Positions 30,901-39,672 are shown, counted from the stretch's first letter. The stretch is DNA of 64,000 nt from Thecamonas trahens ATCC 50062 (GCF_000142905.1 NW_013657634.1:165675-229674), one strand, 5' to 3'. Program-made: numbers and translations. The notes: generated by a model from the letters alone, not told the origin.

Positions 30901-31907
30901 TAGTCGCACGTGTACGGATAGCAGGCGTGCGGGCCAGCGCAAGACGTCCCGTTGCCTGCAATGCCATCAAAGTTCACAGTCACAAGGTGGCTGGCCATGT
31001 TCAGCCCGACCGAGAGCGCAAAAATGAACGCCAGAACCACACTCACCATCGATGACATGACGCAGATGACCGGGCGTAGGTGGACCGGAAACAAAAACGA
31101 AGCGACCGAGAAGCAGCAAGGCGTGCCGATAAGAAAGGTGCCAAGCGCGACTGCCAGCGCCACGCCCCACAGTGTCGCCTGCGAGTGGGCTGGCTTGTGA
31201 ATGCCTGGTACCGATCGGGCCCATGTTGCAATGACGCAAGTCCCACCACGACAAGCAGCGCCAGGCGAGCACTGAGAGCTTGCAGTGCAGCGTGTACCAC
31301 AGAGTCCGGCGCGGGTGTTGCAGAGGAACGGCTCGCAAACCGGATCATCGAGCGCCCCGCACGGTCGACGGTCGCCGGCGCTAGCAGGCGAGACCGCCGG
31401 CAGGCTCGACGCCCGCGAGCTGAGCCCGATCGAGCAGCCGATGACAACGGCAGATATCGGGACGGCTACAACACCGACCAGCACTGCTGCCCAAAAGTTG
31501 TCCGATGTGCCGATTCGCGAGGCCATGAGCCGCGGCGAGCCCCACCTTACCGGGCGGGCGGTGGTGTGGCGGGCAGCCGAGGCCGGCGGGACCGCGCCAG
31601 CTGCTGCAGCGACGCCGCACACCACAATGGCGAAGCCAATGGGCACAAAGACCACCATCAGCGCCAGCGGTGTCCGCGCCATTAGTGGCTGCGGCGACGG
31701 GATGCCCGGAAGGAGCGACGCGCACGTGCTAGACGCCTCGAGGCACGTTGAATGCGGCGGACAGGCGGGGGGAGAGTGGCACCCTCTGGCGACGGCAATG
31801 AACGGGGCGGGCTGAGCAGCACCTGTAGCAGCGCATGGATCCGCGGAGACATACACCACAGAGAGAACAACGAGTGCCTTCAGTATGGCATCTCTCATCA
31901 TCCCCAT
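27960..31907 (-). CDS. Multi-pass membrane RBR (RING-IBR-RING) E3 ubiquitin ligase with UBA domain
   Basis: About 1315 residues from the ATG at 31905-31907; nearby in-frame ATGs at 31901 and 31898 are alternatives. A signal peptide (AILKALVVLSVVYVSA) is followed by about eleven hydrophobic helices. Between pairs of helices lie five related cysteine-rich loops of the type C...DPVCEPFLC...CGTRC...C...CV, likely luminal or extracellular. The cytosolic end has RING1 (about 944-995, CGICFGDN), IBR (about 1042-1095) and RING2 (about 1119-1155, CPRCGALISRPRGHSCHH, probable catalytic C1135), then more Cys pairs and a UBA-like domain in the last 38 residues. RBR ligases pass ubiquitin through a thioester on RING2. 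Membrane RBR ligases usually have one or two helices, so this layout is unusual. Substrate and membrane are unknown. Confidence 0.85.
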   Translation of the reverse strand: MGMMRDAILKALVVLSVVYVSADPCAATGAAQPAPFIAVARGCHSPPACPPHSTCLEASSTCASLLPGIPSPQPLMARTPLALMVVFVPIGFAIVVCGVAAAAGAVPPASAARHTTARPVRWGSPRLMASRIGTSDNFWAAVLVGVVAVPISAVVIGCSIGLSSRASSLPAVSPASAGDRRPCGALDDPVCEPFLCNTRAGLCGTRCTASSQCSPGAACRGGTCVIATWARSVPGIHKPAHSQATLWGVALAVALGTFLIGTPCCFSVASFLFPVHLRPVICVMSSMVSVVLAFIFALSVGLNMASHLVTVNFDGIAGNGTSCAGPHACYPYTCDYGSRACRTRCSSSDQCVTGYGCSAAGVCVWTGGAGLSVRRYSPLVFWVSSLSAAIGLGLLVVVLGVGAGWCSNKCCSPYSYRSRWRRRWRPIWLCNSWLASATCGAIVGFAVVGIAMLVLRVPVPALEPPLTAAERASSPACAAVDAPVCAPYWCDMPSGRCRRSCRHDFECAGAGLACDAASGKCVATTHHASRLVLRRWLAAVVVLGVVTAVMVVCACLPGVLVPWASSNDVVQLFAVVALVAVGAGLIVALPLSLVRLRVRLTRPPETTLPVALTSCVGLSSPNCWPYYCRVHNRTCAISCSSSHECRGAMDKRLTSQLPSGMHVAPYCSHEGRCVLAPASAPLSFGVTAASLTAIGLGLLVAFMVGFCLCARCSWRHSNLYGMRRSAVVLAGALSFGVAGLVLAFVTIPLVMDVRVDKSFVELPSSLSVDGKSCGPMPFDAGCGSYVCDTRTRKCATSCFGERTGCGFGSRCKRGVCVAGDDATPRIVASCTAGLFALVALMAFGWPGVWRLLVRRLRAGEHARAAALLAAEEKQRLIPKVRVDVVPVRGYGALDVDPSRPRLARELPPPLLVGAGVGSIQLAGSVSSDDSGESGASGCGVRTLPECGICFGDNVSVAFTVGFCEHGYCAGCAQSAVRDMIERGQFPAMCPGCRAQDSMSPRARVPAHVIEHLVARGVVDAETGSRWVVQSLLGAVPKGETTFCPGCELMCIKPDLSGKSQRQLQRSSRVVCPGCATDWCCNCSVPWFRHAGRSCDSIAADEATGRDAATLALLGATSKPCPRCGALISRPRGHSCHHVGGSAGACCGYSFCIVCLQPHPCGREDHGLFCDERCDCVACPVCRPGAPCALCPGDDRCPSCHPPAGSSVPPPVHVPDPINGVEDILAIQADLQALMDAMDAPREPFIARQRWRRDSSSSDSEGFVAIAPEQAAAEIVGHDVDLVMEVTGVDAAQAADLLAASRFNVQLAIAAFFDAQ

Positions 31908-32218
31908 GCGCCCGCCAAGGCCGATAGAAGCCGTGCGCGCGAGTCCTGGTCGCCGAGCGAGGTGTGTCACACACGAGCGTGTCATGGAACACTCGTTCTT
32001 GCATGGCGTGGTCGTCGATTGACTTTCCGTCGGCCGGTGGACAGCGGCCTCCGGCCACCACTCGGCAGACGGCAAGCGCCCCCCTCGCCGACTCCATCCC
32101 ACCCAGCGGGGTTACGCGTCGAGTACACGAGGCACGCAGGCGCTGGCGAGCGAGCGCATTGGTCACCACCCCACCTCCCAAAGTACTCACCTCCCCTTCA
32201 CCCTCGTATACATACAAC
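31908..32218. promoter_or_regulatory. Divergent promoter region, RBR ligase and uL6m
   Basis: About 310 nt separate two start codons facing away from each other, so the segment must serve both genes. Short frames run through it without good composition. A C/T-rich tract precedes the uL6m start. No clear TATA box is seen. Confidence 0.5.
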
Positions 32219-32971
32219 ATGCTGCGTGGGCTGCAGTCTTGGAGCATGCTGACGCGGACGCGGGGCTTTGCGGCGGCGGCCGGAGCGGCCGGCTCGCTGA
32301 CCGAGCTCGAGCAGGCTGCGCTCTACCGCAAGATGGCGGTAGCGGTGGTGACGGGCGGGCGGAGCGAGCTGGAGACGCTGGTCAAGGGCGCCATGGCGGA
32401 CGACGTGCCGCTCAGGGGCCCGCTGGCCGAGGCGGCGCTCAAGGCCGCCATGTTTGTCCCGCAGGGCACCCTGCTCGAGGCCGAGGCCGACCTCGACCTC
32501 GTCCAGCACGGCGCCCACCACGCCATCCGGCCCAAGCCGCGGGCCAAGCGGCAGAGGGCTCTGTTTGGGACGGTCAAGTCGGCGGTCGCCTCGGTGCTGG
32601 AGGGCCTCGATCGTGGGTATGTCAAGCGCCTGAACCTGGTAGGCGTAGGCTATCGCGCCTGGCTCGGCAAGCCGTCCGAGGGCAAGGCCCTTGTCGACGA
32701 CGGCTCGGTCCGGGCCCCGGTTGCAGCGCCCGACGACGATGTCCTCTGGCTCAAGCTCGGGTACTCGCATGATGTCGAGGTGCCCATTCCCGACGGACTC
32801 GCTGTCAAGGTCATCAAGGACACCACCATTGTTGTCGAGGGCATCCACAAGCAGCAGGTCGGCGAGTTTGCCGCCCAACTCCGCCGCCATCGCAAGCCCG
32901 ATGCGTACAAGGGCAAGGGCGTCCGCTACGACGGCGAGGTTCTCACCCTTAAGCAGGGCAAGCGCAATTGA
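32219..32971 (+). CDS. Mitochondrial large-subunit ribosomal protein uL6m
   Basis: 250 residues from the ATG at 32219. The N-terminal 25 residues (MLRGLQSWSMLTRTRGFAAA) are Arg-rich, lack acidic residues and look like a mitochondrial presequence. The core matches bacterial-type L6, including YVKRLNLVGVGYRAW, the second L6 domain, and the highly conserved end LRRHRKPDAYKGKGVRYDGE. L6 binds 23S-type rRNA near the factor-binding site. There is an added 60-70-residue segment after the presequence. The bacterial-type C terminus excludes cytosolic eL9. Confidence 0.93.
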   Translation: MLRGLQSWSMLTRTRGFAAAAGAAGSLTELEQAALYRKMAVAVVTGGRSELETLVKGAMADDVPLRGPLAEAALKAAMFVPQGTLLEAEADLDLVQHGAHHAIRPKPRAKRQRALFGTVKSAVASVLEGLDRGYVKRLNLVGVGYRAWLGKPSEGKALVDDGSVRAPVAAPDDDVLWLKLGYSHDVEVPIPDGLAVKVIKDTTIVVEGIHKQQVGEFAAQLRRHRKPDAYKGKGVRYDGEVLTLKQGKRN

Positions 32972-33048
32972 TGCCGCTCGCGTCCTTGCTTCCGCCGGCT
33001 GGCAGCGTGCCTCACCAGCTCGCTTTTCAGTAAAATCCTCAGCAACCG

Positions 33049-35721
33049 CTACGATGCGGTCGTCTTTACCTTGCCGAGGCTCGGAAGGCCCTCCATGACC
33101 CGGCGGAACATTCGCTTGCCATTGACGAGGTTTGTGACCCGGAGTCGCTCGTTCGCGAGATGGCCATTATCCGACGCCTGGCCCATCGGGATGTGCAGCG
33201 CTGGCGCACCCAGCGTCTCCTCGAGGTACGGCACGACCGGAATGGAGCCGCCTTCGCGGACAAAGAGCGGCGGAGCGCCCCAGACCTCCTCCACCGCTTC
33301 TGCTGCGAGGCCGTAGAGCGGCGACTCGGCATCCGCCGACCACCACTTTCCGGCCTGTACCACCTTGACGGCCACACTGTTGGTCGAGTTCAACTCGCCA
33401 AAGACCGCGTCGACGTGGGCCTGCAGCCGCGCAATCATAGTGTCGATGCTCTGGTCCGGCACAATCCGCATCGAGACCTTGGCCGTCGCCCGTCGCGGAA
33501 TGACCGACGACGCGCCCGAACCGGTAAACGAGCCCTGGACGTCGTGGACCGAGAGCGACGGCAGGAGCCACCGCCGCTGGAGCACAGACTCGGTGTTGGC
33601 GTCGCGGTCCCCGGGCGCCACGCCAATCTCGTCCAGGTAGCGGTCGAGGTCAAAGTCGTGGACGTTGAGGTCAAGCGCGGTCTCGGTCACGTCGACGTAA
33701 AAGCCGGGTACCGCCACTCGTGTGTTGCCGTCCTCAAACAAGCCGTCCAGGACGTGGACAAGGTCGACCAGCGGCTCGCGGACCGCTCCGCCGTCGACGC
33801 CCGAGTGCAGATCGCGCGGCGGGCCAGTGACGGTCAGCGCAACGTGGATGACCCCGCGCATGCCGAGGGTGAGGCACGGCGCCTGGTCGCCAACCCAGTA
33901 CGTGTTTGAGAGGAGGACGTAGTCGACGCCACCCAGGAGCTCGCTGTTGGCCTCGATTGCCTCGCGGAGACCGGCCGAGCCTGACTCCTCTTCGCCCTCG
34001 ACCACAAAGACGACGTTGATTGGCAGTGAGCCGCACTTGGCGTGAGCCACCAGCTCGCCCACAGCCGCGAGAAAGGCCACAATGGGCCCCTTGTCGTCTG
34101 ACGCTCCGCGCCCGTACAGATACCCGTCGCGCGGGGTGAGCGTCCACGGGTCGCTCTCCCACCCGTTGTCGGGCGATGCCGGCTGCACGTCGTAGTGTCC
34201 GTAAAAGGCGAGCGTCGGCTTGGACGGGTCGGCCCCGATCCGCCCCAGCACAATCGGATTTCGTCGCGGCGAGGTCGGGTTTGGCACAATGCGGACGTCC
34301 GCTCCGAGTGCAAGCAGCGCGTCTGACATGTGCCGCGCCGCCGCTAGGCATGCCGATGCACGTGCTGGGGAGCCCGAGACCGATGCGTGGGCCACAAACT
34401 CGCCAAGCATCGCAATGAGCGCCTCGGTCGTGACAACCTCGCTTGCGCCGAGCTGGTCGAGCAGCGGCGCACATGAGCTGGCGGCGGGGCTCTCGACCAG
34501 CGATACCGCCCCAGTATGTCGCACGAGGTCATACACGGCACATCGTGCGTTGGCAGCGCCGATCCACAACGTCGAGCCGAGCATGAGTCCATAGAGTGGT
34601 TCGTGCGGGACGTGGACAAGTCGCAGACAGGCGAGCGAGCCGAGGCTCCAAACGCAAACATCTCCGCCACTTCCGATCGAGACCAGGTTGTCGGCGCACT
34701 TGGCGAACGCCACCACTGCCGACGAGTGCCGCGAGAGGACCCGGAGGCAAAACGGCGGACCAGGAAATGTCAGATCCCAGACCCGAATAGTGGTGTCAGA
34801 TGCGCCTGAAAAGAGCCGACGGCCAGGTTCAAGCACCATGGCCAGCACCGATGACGCATGGCCCTCGAGCAGTGCTTCGCGATGCTGCAGCGCCGGCGAC
34901 GTCCAGACCGAGATGGAACCTGTGGCAGTACCCGAGTACAGCCTCGCAGCGCCTGCATCGTACGCCATGCATAGTACGCTCCCGCGGTGCATCGAGTTGG
35001 CGGTGGCATGAACTGGCCGCTCACACGGAGTGCACACAGATGCAGAGCAAGTTGCACTCTCACTGGCCGCGGCGGCGTACGGTGAAGGTGCCGGAGGCGG
35101 GTGGAGCCGCAACGGCTGGCGAATGAGTGGAATCGGATTGTCTGCCGCCGCCACTGCATCCATTGACACCGGGATGGGGCTCTCTTCGCTCAACGCAGCC
35201 AGGAGATCGTCAAGGACAAGTGAGCGGATGAATCCATCGTGCATGCCGACGTAGAGGAGGCCGGCGTCCGGGGCGACGGCGAGTGAGATGACGCTCCCGG
35301 ATCGCGAGTTAAAGAGCCCCAAGCAGGCATGCGGAGGCGAAGCTTGCCACACACGAATGTATGTGTCGGCCGAGCCACTCAGCAGCAGATCCGAGTCTTG
35401 GAGAAAGAGCAGCGAAGTGACGGCGCGGACGTGGCCCGTCAGCGTGACAGCCAGCTGATACGAGCTTGTGTCAAAGATGCGGATGTCGCCGTTTGAGAGA
35501 CCAGCGGCGACAGCAGCTTTGTCGGCAAGCTCGGCGAGTACCATACATGTTGTATGTTGCGGGAGGGTAAAGCCGGCGAGTGGGTCGAGTGGATCGACGA
35601 CGGCGGCGCCGCTCACTCCGAGACCCACCGGCGAGCCGAGCAGAGCGGGCGGGAAGGCAAAGGAGCCGGCGGCAGCAGAGAGTGGCGAGGTCGGTGGAGT
35701 GGCATCGATCCAGTTGTGCGA
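33049..35721 (-). CDS. DUG2: Dug2-like glutathione-degradation protein: WD40 repeats plus M20 metallopeptidase
   Basis: The N-terminal half has WD40 blades (GHVRAVTSLLFLQDSDLLLSG in split form, SADTYIRVW, SASDTTIRVWDL-like). The C-terminal half is an M20 metallopeptidase with YGHYDVQP, GRGASDDKGP and VVEGEEESGS, which carry the zinc ligands and the catalytic Glu. Only yeast Dug2-type proteins join WD40 to M20 in this order. In yeast, Dug2 pairs with Dug3 to cut the gamma-glutamyl bond of glutathione in the cytosol. The frame has no good start of its own. The first in-frame ATG, at 35547, lies inside the first WD40 blade, and the frame runs on upstream into the Dug3-like coding end. I therefore read it as the C-terminal part of one Dug3-Dug2 polypeptide of about 1210-1223 residues. 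Confidence 0.85.
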   Translation of the reverse strand, partial: SHNWIDATPPTSPLSAAAGSFAFPPALLGSPVGLGVSGAAVVDPLDPLAGFTLPQHTTCMVLAELADKAAVAAGLSNGDIRIFDTSSYQLAVTLTGHVRAVTSLLFLQDSDLLLSGSADTYIRVWQASPPHACLGLFNSRSGSVISLAVAPDAGLLYVGMHDGFIRSLVLDDLLAALSEESPIPVSMDAVAAADNPIPLIRQPLRLHPPPAPSPYAAAASESATCSASVCTPCERPVHATANSMHRGSVLCMAYDAGAARLYSGTATGSISVWTSPALQHREALLEGHASSVLAMVLEPGRRLFSGASDTTIRVWDLTFPGPPFCLRVLSRHSSAVVAFAKCADNLVSIGSGGDVCVWSLGSLACLRLVHVPHEPLYGLMLGSTLWIGAANARCAVYDLVRHTGAVSLVESPAASSCAPLLDQLGASEVVTTEALIAMLGEFVAHASVSGSPARASACLAAARHMSDALLALGADVRIVPNPTSPRRNPIVLGRIGADPSKPTLAFYGHYDVQPASPDNGWESDPWTLTPRDGYLYGRGASDDKGPIVAFLAAVGELVAHAKCGSLPINVVFVVEGEEESGSAGLREAIEANSELLGGVDYVLLSNTYWVGDQAPCLTLGMRGVIHVALTVTGPPRDLHSGVDGGAVREPLVDLVHVLDGLFEDGNTRVAVPGFYVDVTETALDLNVHDFDLDRYLDEIGVAPGDRDANTESVLQRRWLLPSLSVHDVQGSFTGSGASSVIPRRATAKVSMRIVPDQSIDTMIARLQAHVDAVFGELNSTNSVAVKVVQAGKWWSADAESPLYGLAAEAVEEVWGAPPLFVREGGSIPVVPYLEETLGAPALHIPMGQASDNGHLANERLRVTNLVNGKRMFRRVMEGLPSLGKVKTTAS

Positions 35722-36719
35722 CTCGGAAAAGATGCGGGTGGAGCCGGAGCGGGAAGGACCCTGTGCGTGGGGACGGCCGTCGCGTCGAGCATCGGCAGGC
35801 ACCAGACGTCGATCTGCGAGGTGACGACCATGGCTGTGTTCTGCGGAACTGCCAGCCAGTCGTCCGAGTCCCACAGCGGCTCCGAGGCAATGACAACCAG
35901 CGACGGCGTCTTGTTCTCGGTCACCATGGTGCAGTCGGTGAGCGCATCACCGGGCTTGGCGTCTGGCGCAGGGACAGAGGCAATGCGCGAACCAGTGGCA
36001 AAGTAGAGCGAGACCGACGGGTCCGAGTCAGACATGACCCCGTTGCGCGAGACATAGCGAGTGGCGACCGAGGTTGTTCCGTCCGAGATGGCGATGTTGA
36101 GGTAAGAGACAAAGTCTACGCCACGGTCTGCGGCAGCCTCGGCCTCCCATGCATTCAGCTGGGCCACCGTCTCGTAGAGGGCGGCAAGTAAGTCGGCCGG
36201 GACCAGATCGAGGTGATCAAAGTCTGTGCCCTGCGGAAAGGTGTTGAGGAAGAGGGCAAAGATGTGCTCCGAGTCTGTGGATCCGAGGATGCCGCCGTAG
36301 ATATCGTCCCTGAGCGAAGCAAGCAGCTTGCGCTTGACACCTGCGGAAAATGCACCCACGGATCCGTTGTGCATGAAGAGGAGCTTGCCAGCGGCAAACG
36401 GATGGCAGTTGGCCTCGGAGAGCGAGCCCGTGGTTGCCGAGCGGACATGGGTCATGAACATGCGCGATCGGGTGGCCTTGGCGAGGCGATGCAAGTTGGC
36501 GTTGTTGTGGGCCGGTGACATGGAGGTGAACACACACGGCAACTGGTCATCTTCGTGGAGCGAGTACCATCCGAGCCCACAGCCATCGAGATGGACGGCA
36601 AAGCCCGTGACCAGCTGGGCCGACCACAGCGTCTGCCGACAGAGCGAGTGCCGTGGCTGGGTCACCACCTCGGCCACTGTCAACGGGTCCACGCCCACAT
36701 ATAGCAGGAACCGGCACAT
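35722..36719 (-). CDS. DUG3: Dug3-like class II glutamine amidotransferase, N-terminal part of a likely Dug3-Dug2 fusion
   Basis: The protein begins MCRFLLYVG, so Cys2 becomes the N-terminal nucleophile of an Ntn-type glutamine amidotransferase. Conserved parts follow: GCGLGWYS, MTHVRSATTGS, NCHPFAAGKLLFMHNGSVGAF, DSEHIFALFL and, near the end, VVIASEPLWDSDDW. Yeast Dug3 is the partner of Dug2 in glutathione degradation. After about residue 320 (near 35760) the frame loses Dug3-like composition, although it stays open to 35613. The Dug2 frame takes over at the same place. Either one base is missing, for example in the C-run near 35767-35772, or a 38-nt GT-AG intron at 35722-35759 joins the two frames exactly in phase 0. 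Both routes give one polypeptide. Confidence 0.88.
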
Positions 36720-36729
36720 GTTGACGTCG

Positions 36730-36745
36730 TGTATGTATGTATGTA

Positions 36746-36780
<35 letters not shown>
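36730..36780. repeat. (TATG)n(TG)n microsatellite upstream of the Dug3-like start
   Basis: About 50 nt of TATG then TG repeats, followed by a G/A-rich tract, lie in the 181-nt spacer just before the Dug3-like start codon. Confidence 0.95.
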
Positions 36781-36782
<2 letters not shown>

Positions 36783-36900
36783 AAGGGGGGAGGGGGTGGG
36801 GGGAGGGGGAGAGCGGTGCCTGCCTTATCTGTGTTCCATTGGCTGGTCATTTCGCGTGCGGCGGTACCCGTCGCCTACACTGCTACCACGGCGATCATGT

Positions 36901-39672
36901 TCATCGCTTGCGGAGCGGGGGCTCGGTATCGATGCCGAGTCCGGTCTCGTCACCGGGTTCTTCGTTCAGCGGCTCGAGCGAGTGGGCAGGATGTGCACGC
37001 TTGACGGCACCGGTGGCAGTTGGGCGCGGAAGGCGGGGTCGGTGGCGGCGCGGGGCCCTGGAGGTTCCTGGCGACGATGACAGCGGCGCGCTGGATGAGG
37101 ACGACCCGGCAGCGCGGGTCGGCGAGTCGGACACACCCTCTGCCTCCAGATCCTCGGTGATGGGTGCGAGGTCAGTGAACGACGCCGACTCAAACTGGAA
37201 CTTGGATGGCATAGGCGAGCGGAGGATCGAGTGCTTGCGCCGGCGGAAACGTGGATCGGTCTGCGGCTTGGCGACGCCGACGGCACCGAGACTGGGAGGC
37301 TTGGCGGTGTAGAGAGCATCCCACGCAACCGAGGCAAAAAACGGCAGTTGAGCAAGCTCATCCGTATCAGCCTTGCCGTTGAGGAGGAAACAGATGGCGT
37401 CGCGGGCTTCGGGCTCGAGGCTGGCTGCAGCGCCGTGGCCAAACAGCGGGTCGTCAGCGGCAAACGAGACGGCGGCTGTCGAGGTGATTACGCCGGCGTC
37501 GTCAGGAAGCCGGCCCACCAACAGCTGATAGAGCACAAGGCCAAGCGCGTACGCGTCCGAGGCAGGCGATGGCGGCTCGGAGCCGGTCAGCACCGCCGGT
37601 GGGAGGTACTCGAGCGTCATGCCCCACATGCCGGCCTCAAACGACTCGCCAGCGGCGGCAAGGCGGGTGGCAAAGTCAGCGGCCGGCGCGGCCGAGCCAA
37701 AGTCGCAGAGCTTGACTCGACCATCATCGGTGATGAGTACGTTTTCCGGCTTGAGGTCGCCGTAGACAAGCCCGAGCGAGTGCAGATGCAAGAGCACGTC
37801 AGCGAGGACAGCCACCACATACGCCGCCGACCCCGGCGCAAACGAGCCGAGCTTGACCAGCGCCGAAAACACGTCGCCGCCGCCGCAGTACTCGGTCACA
37901 ATGTACGCCCGGTCCGACGTGTCTGTGAACGATGCCACCAAGTTGGCGATGCCTGGGTGGGCCACCGAACGCAGAACGGCAGCCTCTTGCGCGGCGAGCT
38001 CGGACCACTTGGCCTCGCCGCGGGTGTCGACCATCTTGACCGCATACGGAATCCACTCCGAGAACGACTTGCCCTGCTCGACGTGCTTGGCATAGCGGAC
38101 AACCGAGAACGGGCCCTCGCCGAGGACCTGCCCAAAGACAAAGTCAAAGTACGTGAGCTCCTCGCGGAACGATGAGAGCTCAATGGGCACGAGCGACGCG
38201 CGCGACGCGGCCGAGAGCACACCGGAGCTCGAGCTTGCGACGGCACTTGTCGACGCCGCCTGACGGGGTGGCGCAAGAGCCGCAAGCAGCGACGGGTAGT
38301 CGGGCGTGGCCACCGGTGCAAAGCGCTCCACCAGCGCCTCGGTGTCGACCGGCGACTGGCCGTGGAGTATCTCTAGGATCGAGCCGCCCATCCGCTTCAC
38401 CGACGGGTTCCAGTGCTCGGCAATCGGACCACAGATGAGCGGAACAACAAGCGGGACGACCCGTGCAGTGTGCCTCCCGACATGGCTCCGAAACGCGTCG
38501 TTCTCCCACAGTTGCAGCGCGCGCTGAGCAATGCGAGCCGCAAGCGAGCCAATGCAGCTGCTGAGCTTGGCCAGGACTGGCGCGACCACAAGCGCAAAAC
38601 CAAGCTCGTCGAGAGCTTCGATGAGTGACTCGAGCTCGTGGATGAGAAGGACGACTTTGGCCGAGTTGGCGTTGCGCGCCGACGGCCAGATCCGTTCAGC
38701 TGGTGCAAACTTGGTCTCGGGTGGCGCACCTGCGCTAGCCCGCGGCCGCCCACACACGGCGGCCACCGCTGCAGGCCCGTACTTGCCCGGGTCGCGGCCA
38801 ATGAGCTGGAGGAGCGCAAAGACAAGCTGTGGGTGGTAGACCGAGATGAGCGCGTCCGAGTCGGAGCCCATCTCGTCCGGAAGGTGCAGCGACATGAGCA
38901 TGCCGTAGAGGGCAGGCAGCTTGGGCGACGACGGCGTTAGGCCGCGAATGATGGCAGCAAAGACCTCCAAGAGTGCAGCAACGCCAAACGGCGAGCCGCT
39001 CTCGGGCGCGCCCACATACCGGCGCACGCCGCGGATCGCGGCCGACACAGCGTGGCTGCGCAAGCCGGGCACCTTCTCGTAGATGGTGTAAACCAGCCAC
39101 CGGAGCGAGGACAGTCCGACTTTCGGATCCTTGGCCAGTAGCCGAGCCACCAGCCCAGCGAGGAGCTCGTGCGAGGCCGCCAGCGCAAAGTGGTCCCACT
39201 CAAACTCGGGCGTGGCCATCAGCGCCTCGCACACCCTCGCCGCCCCGCCAATTGAGGCTGCCAGGAAGCATCGATCCGAGAGAACACCACGTGCAAGACT
39301 GACATCAAGCAGTTCCGCGAGGCCGGCGTATACGCCTGACGAGTACGGTGATGCATCGCGCAGCGAGCGATCGTCAGCTGCGGCGACGAGCGTCTCCAGC
39401 GCCGGCATGGCCAACTCGGACTGGGACGGCTCCCGCGCTGGTGACGGATGCGACGGTTTCATCGGCATCCGTCCAGGTGCAACACCTGCTGTGGCTTGCG
39501 GCATACGGGCGAACGGAGCGACCGTAGTCATGCCGCGGGTGGCCGAGACCACCACATGGCGCGGCTTGCGCGGACCAGACGACGACGCCGGCGCCAACGA
39601 GGAGGAGGAGGCTGGACTGGCGTAGCGACGAAAGGCCGCCGCCGCCGTGCGGAGTGTCTGAGCGAGGTCCAT
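36901..39672 (-). CDS. PP2A B56-like regulatory-subunit domain fused to a protein kinase
   Basis: 923 residues from the ATG at 39670-39672. Residues about 95-450 match the B56 (B') family of PP2A targeting subunits: SVYHPQLVFALLQ (about 275), an IWPSARNANSAKVVLLIHELESLIEAL-type helix in the conserved order, RIAQRALQLWEN and AEHWNPSVKRMGGSIL (about 418). Residues about 505-770 form a Ser/Thr kinase most like PDK1: LGEGPFSVVR, PYAVKMVD, YGDLKPENVL in place of HRDLKPEN (about 635), CDFGS and SDAYALGLVLYQLLVG. VAIK Lys, catalytic Asp and DFG Asp are present. A Ser-rich basic tail ends the protein. PP2A removes phosphates and kinases add them, so joining the two suggests a self-contained phospho-switch. 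It is intronless, which makes an annotation artefact less likely. Confidence 0.82.
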   Translation of the reverse strand: MDLAQTLRTAAAAFRRYASPASSSSLAPASSSGPRKPRHVVVSATRGMTTVAPFARMPQATAGVAPGRMPMKPSHPSPAREPSQSELAMPALETLVAAADDRSLRDASPYSSGVYAGLAELLDVSLARGVLSDRCFLAASIGGAARVCEALMATPEFEWDHFALAASHELLAGLVARLLAKDPKVGLSSLRWLVYTIYEKVPGLRSHAVSAAIRGVRRYVGAPESGSPFGVAALLEVFAAIIRGLTPSSPKLPALYGMLMSLHLPDEMGSDSDALISVYHPQLVFALLQLIGRDPGKYGPAAVAAVCGRPRASAGAPPETKFAPAERIWPSARNANSAKVVLLIHELESLIEALDELGFALVVAPVLAKLSSCIGSLAARIAQRALQLWENDAFRSHVGRHTARVVPLVVPLICGPIAEHWNPSVKRMGGSILEILHGQSPVDTEALVERFAPVATPDYPSLLAALAPPRQAASTSAVASSSSGVLSAASRASLVPIELSSFREELTYFDFVFGQVLGEGPFSVVRYAKHVEQGKSFSEWIPYAVKMVDTRGEAKWSELAAQEAAVLRSVAHPGIANLVASFTDTSDRAYIVTEYCGGGDVFSALVKLGSFAPGSAAYVVAVLADVLLHLHSLGLVYGDLKPENVLITDDGRVKLCDFGSAAPAADFATRLAAAGESFEAGMWGMTLEYLPPAVLTGSEPPSPASDAYALGLVLYQLLVGRLPDDAGVITSTAAVSFAADDPLFGHGAAASLEPEARDAICFLLNGKADTDELAQLPFFASVAWDALYTAKPPSLGAVGVAKPQTDPRFRRRKHSILRSPMPSKFQFESASFTDLAPITEDLEAEGVSDSPTRAAGSSSSSAPLSSSPGTSRAPRRHRPRLPRPTATGAVKRAHPAHSLEPLNEEPGDETGLGIDTEPPLRKR

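Noticed and set aside
35613-35760. Dug3 C-terminal extension in the original frame to the stop at 35613
   Set aside because: Pro/Arg/His-rich shadow composition, while the other frame there leads smoothly into the WD40 repeats of Dug2.
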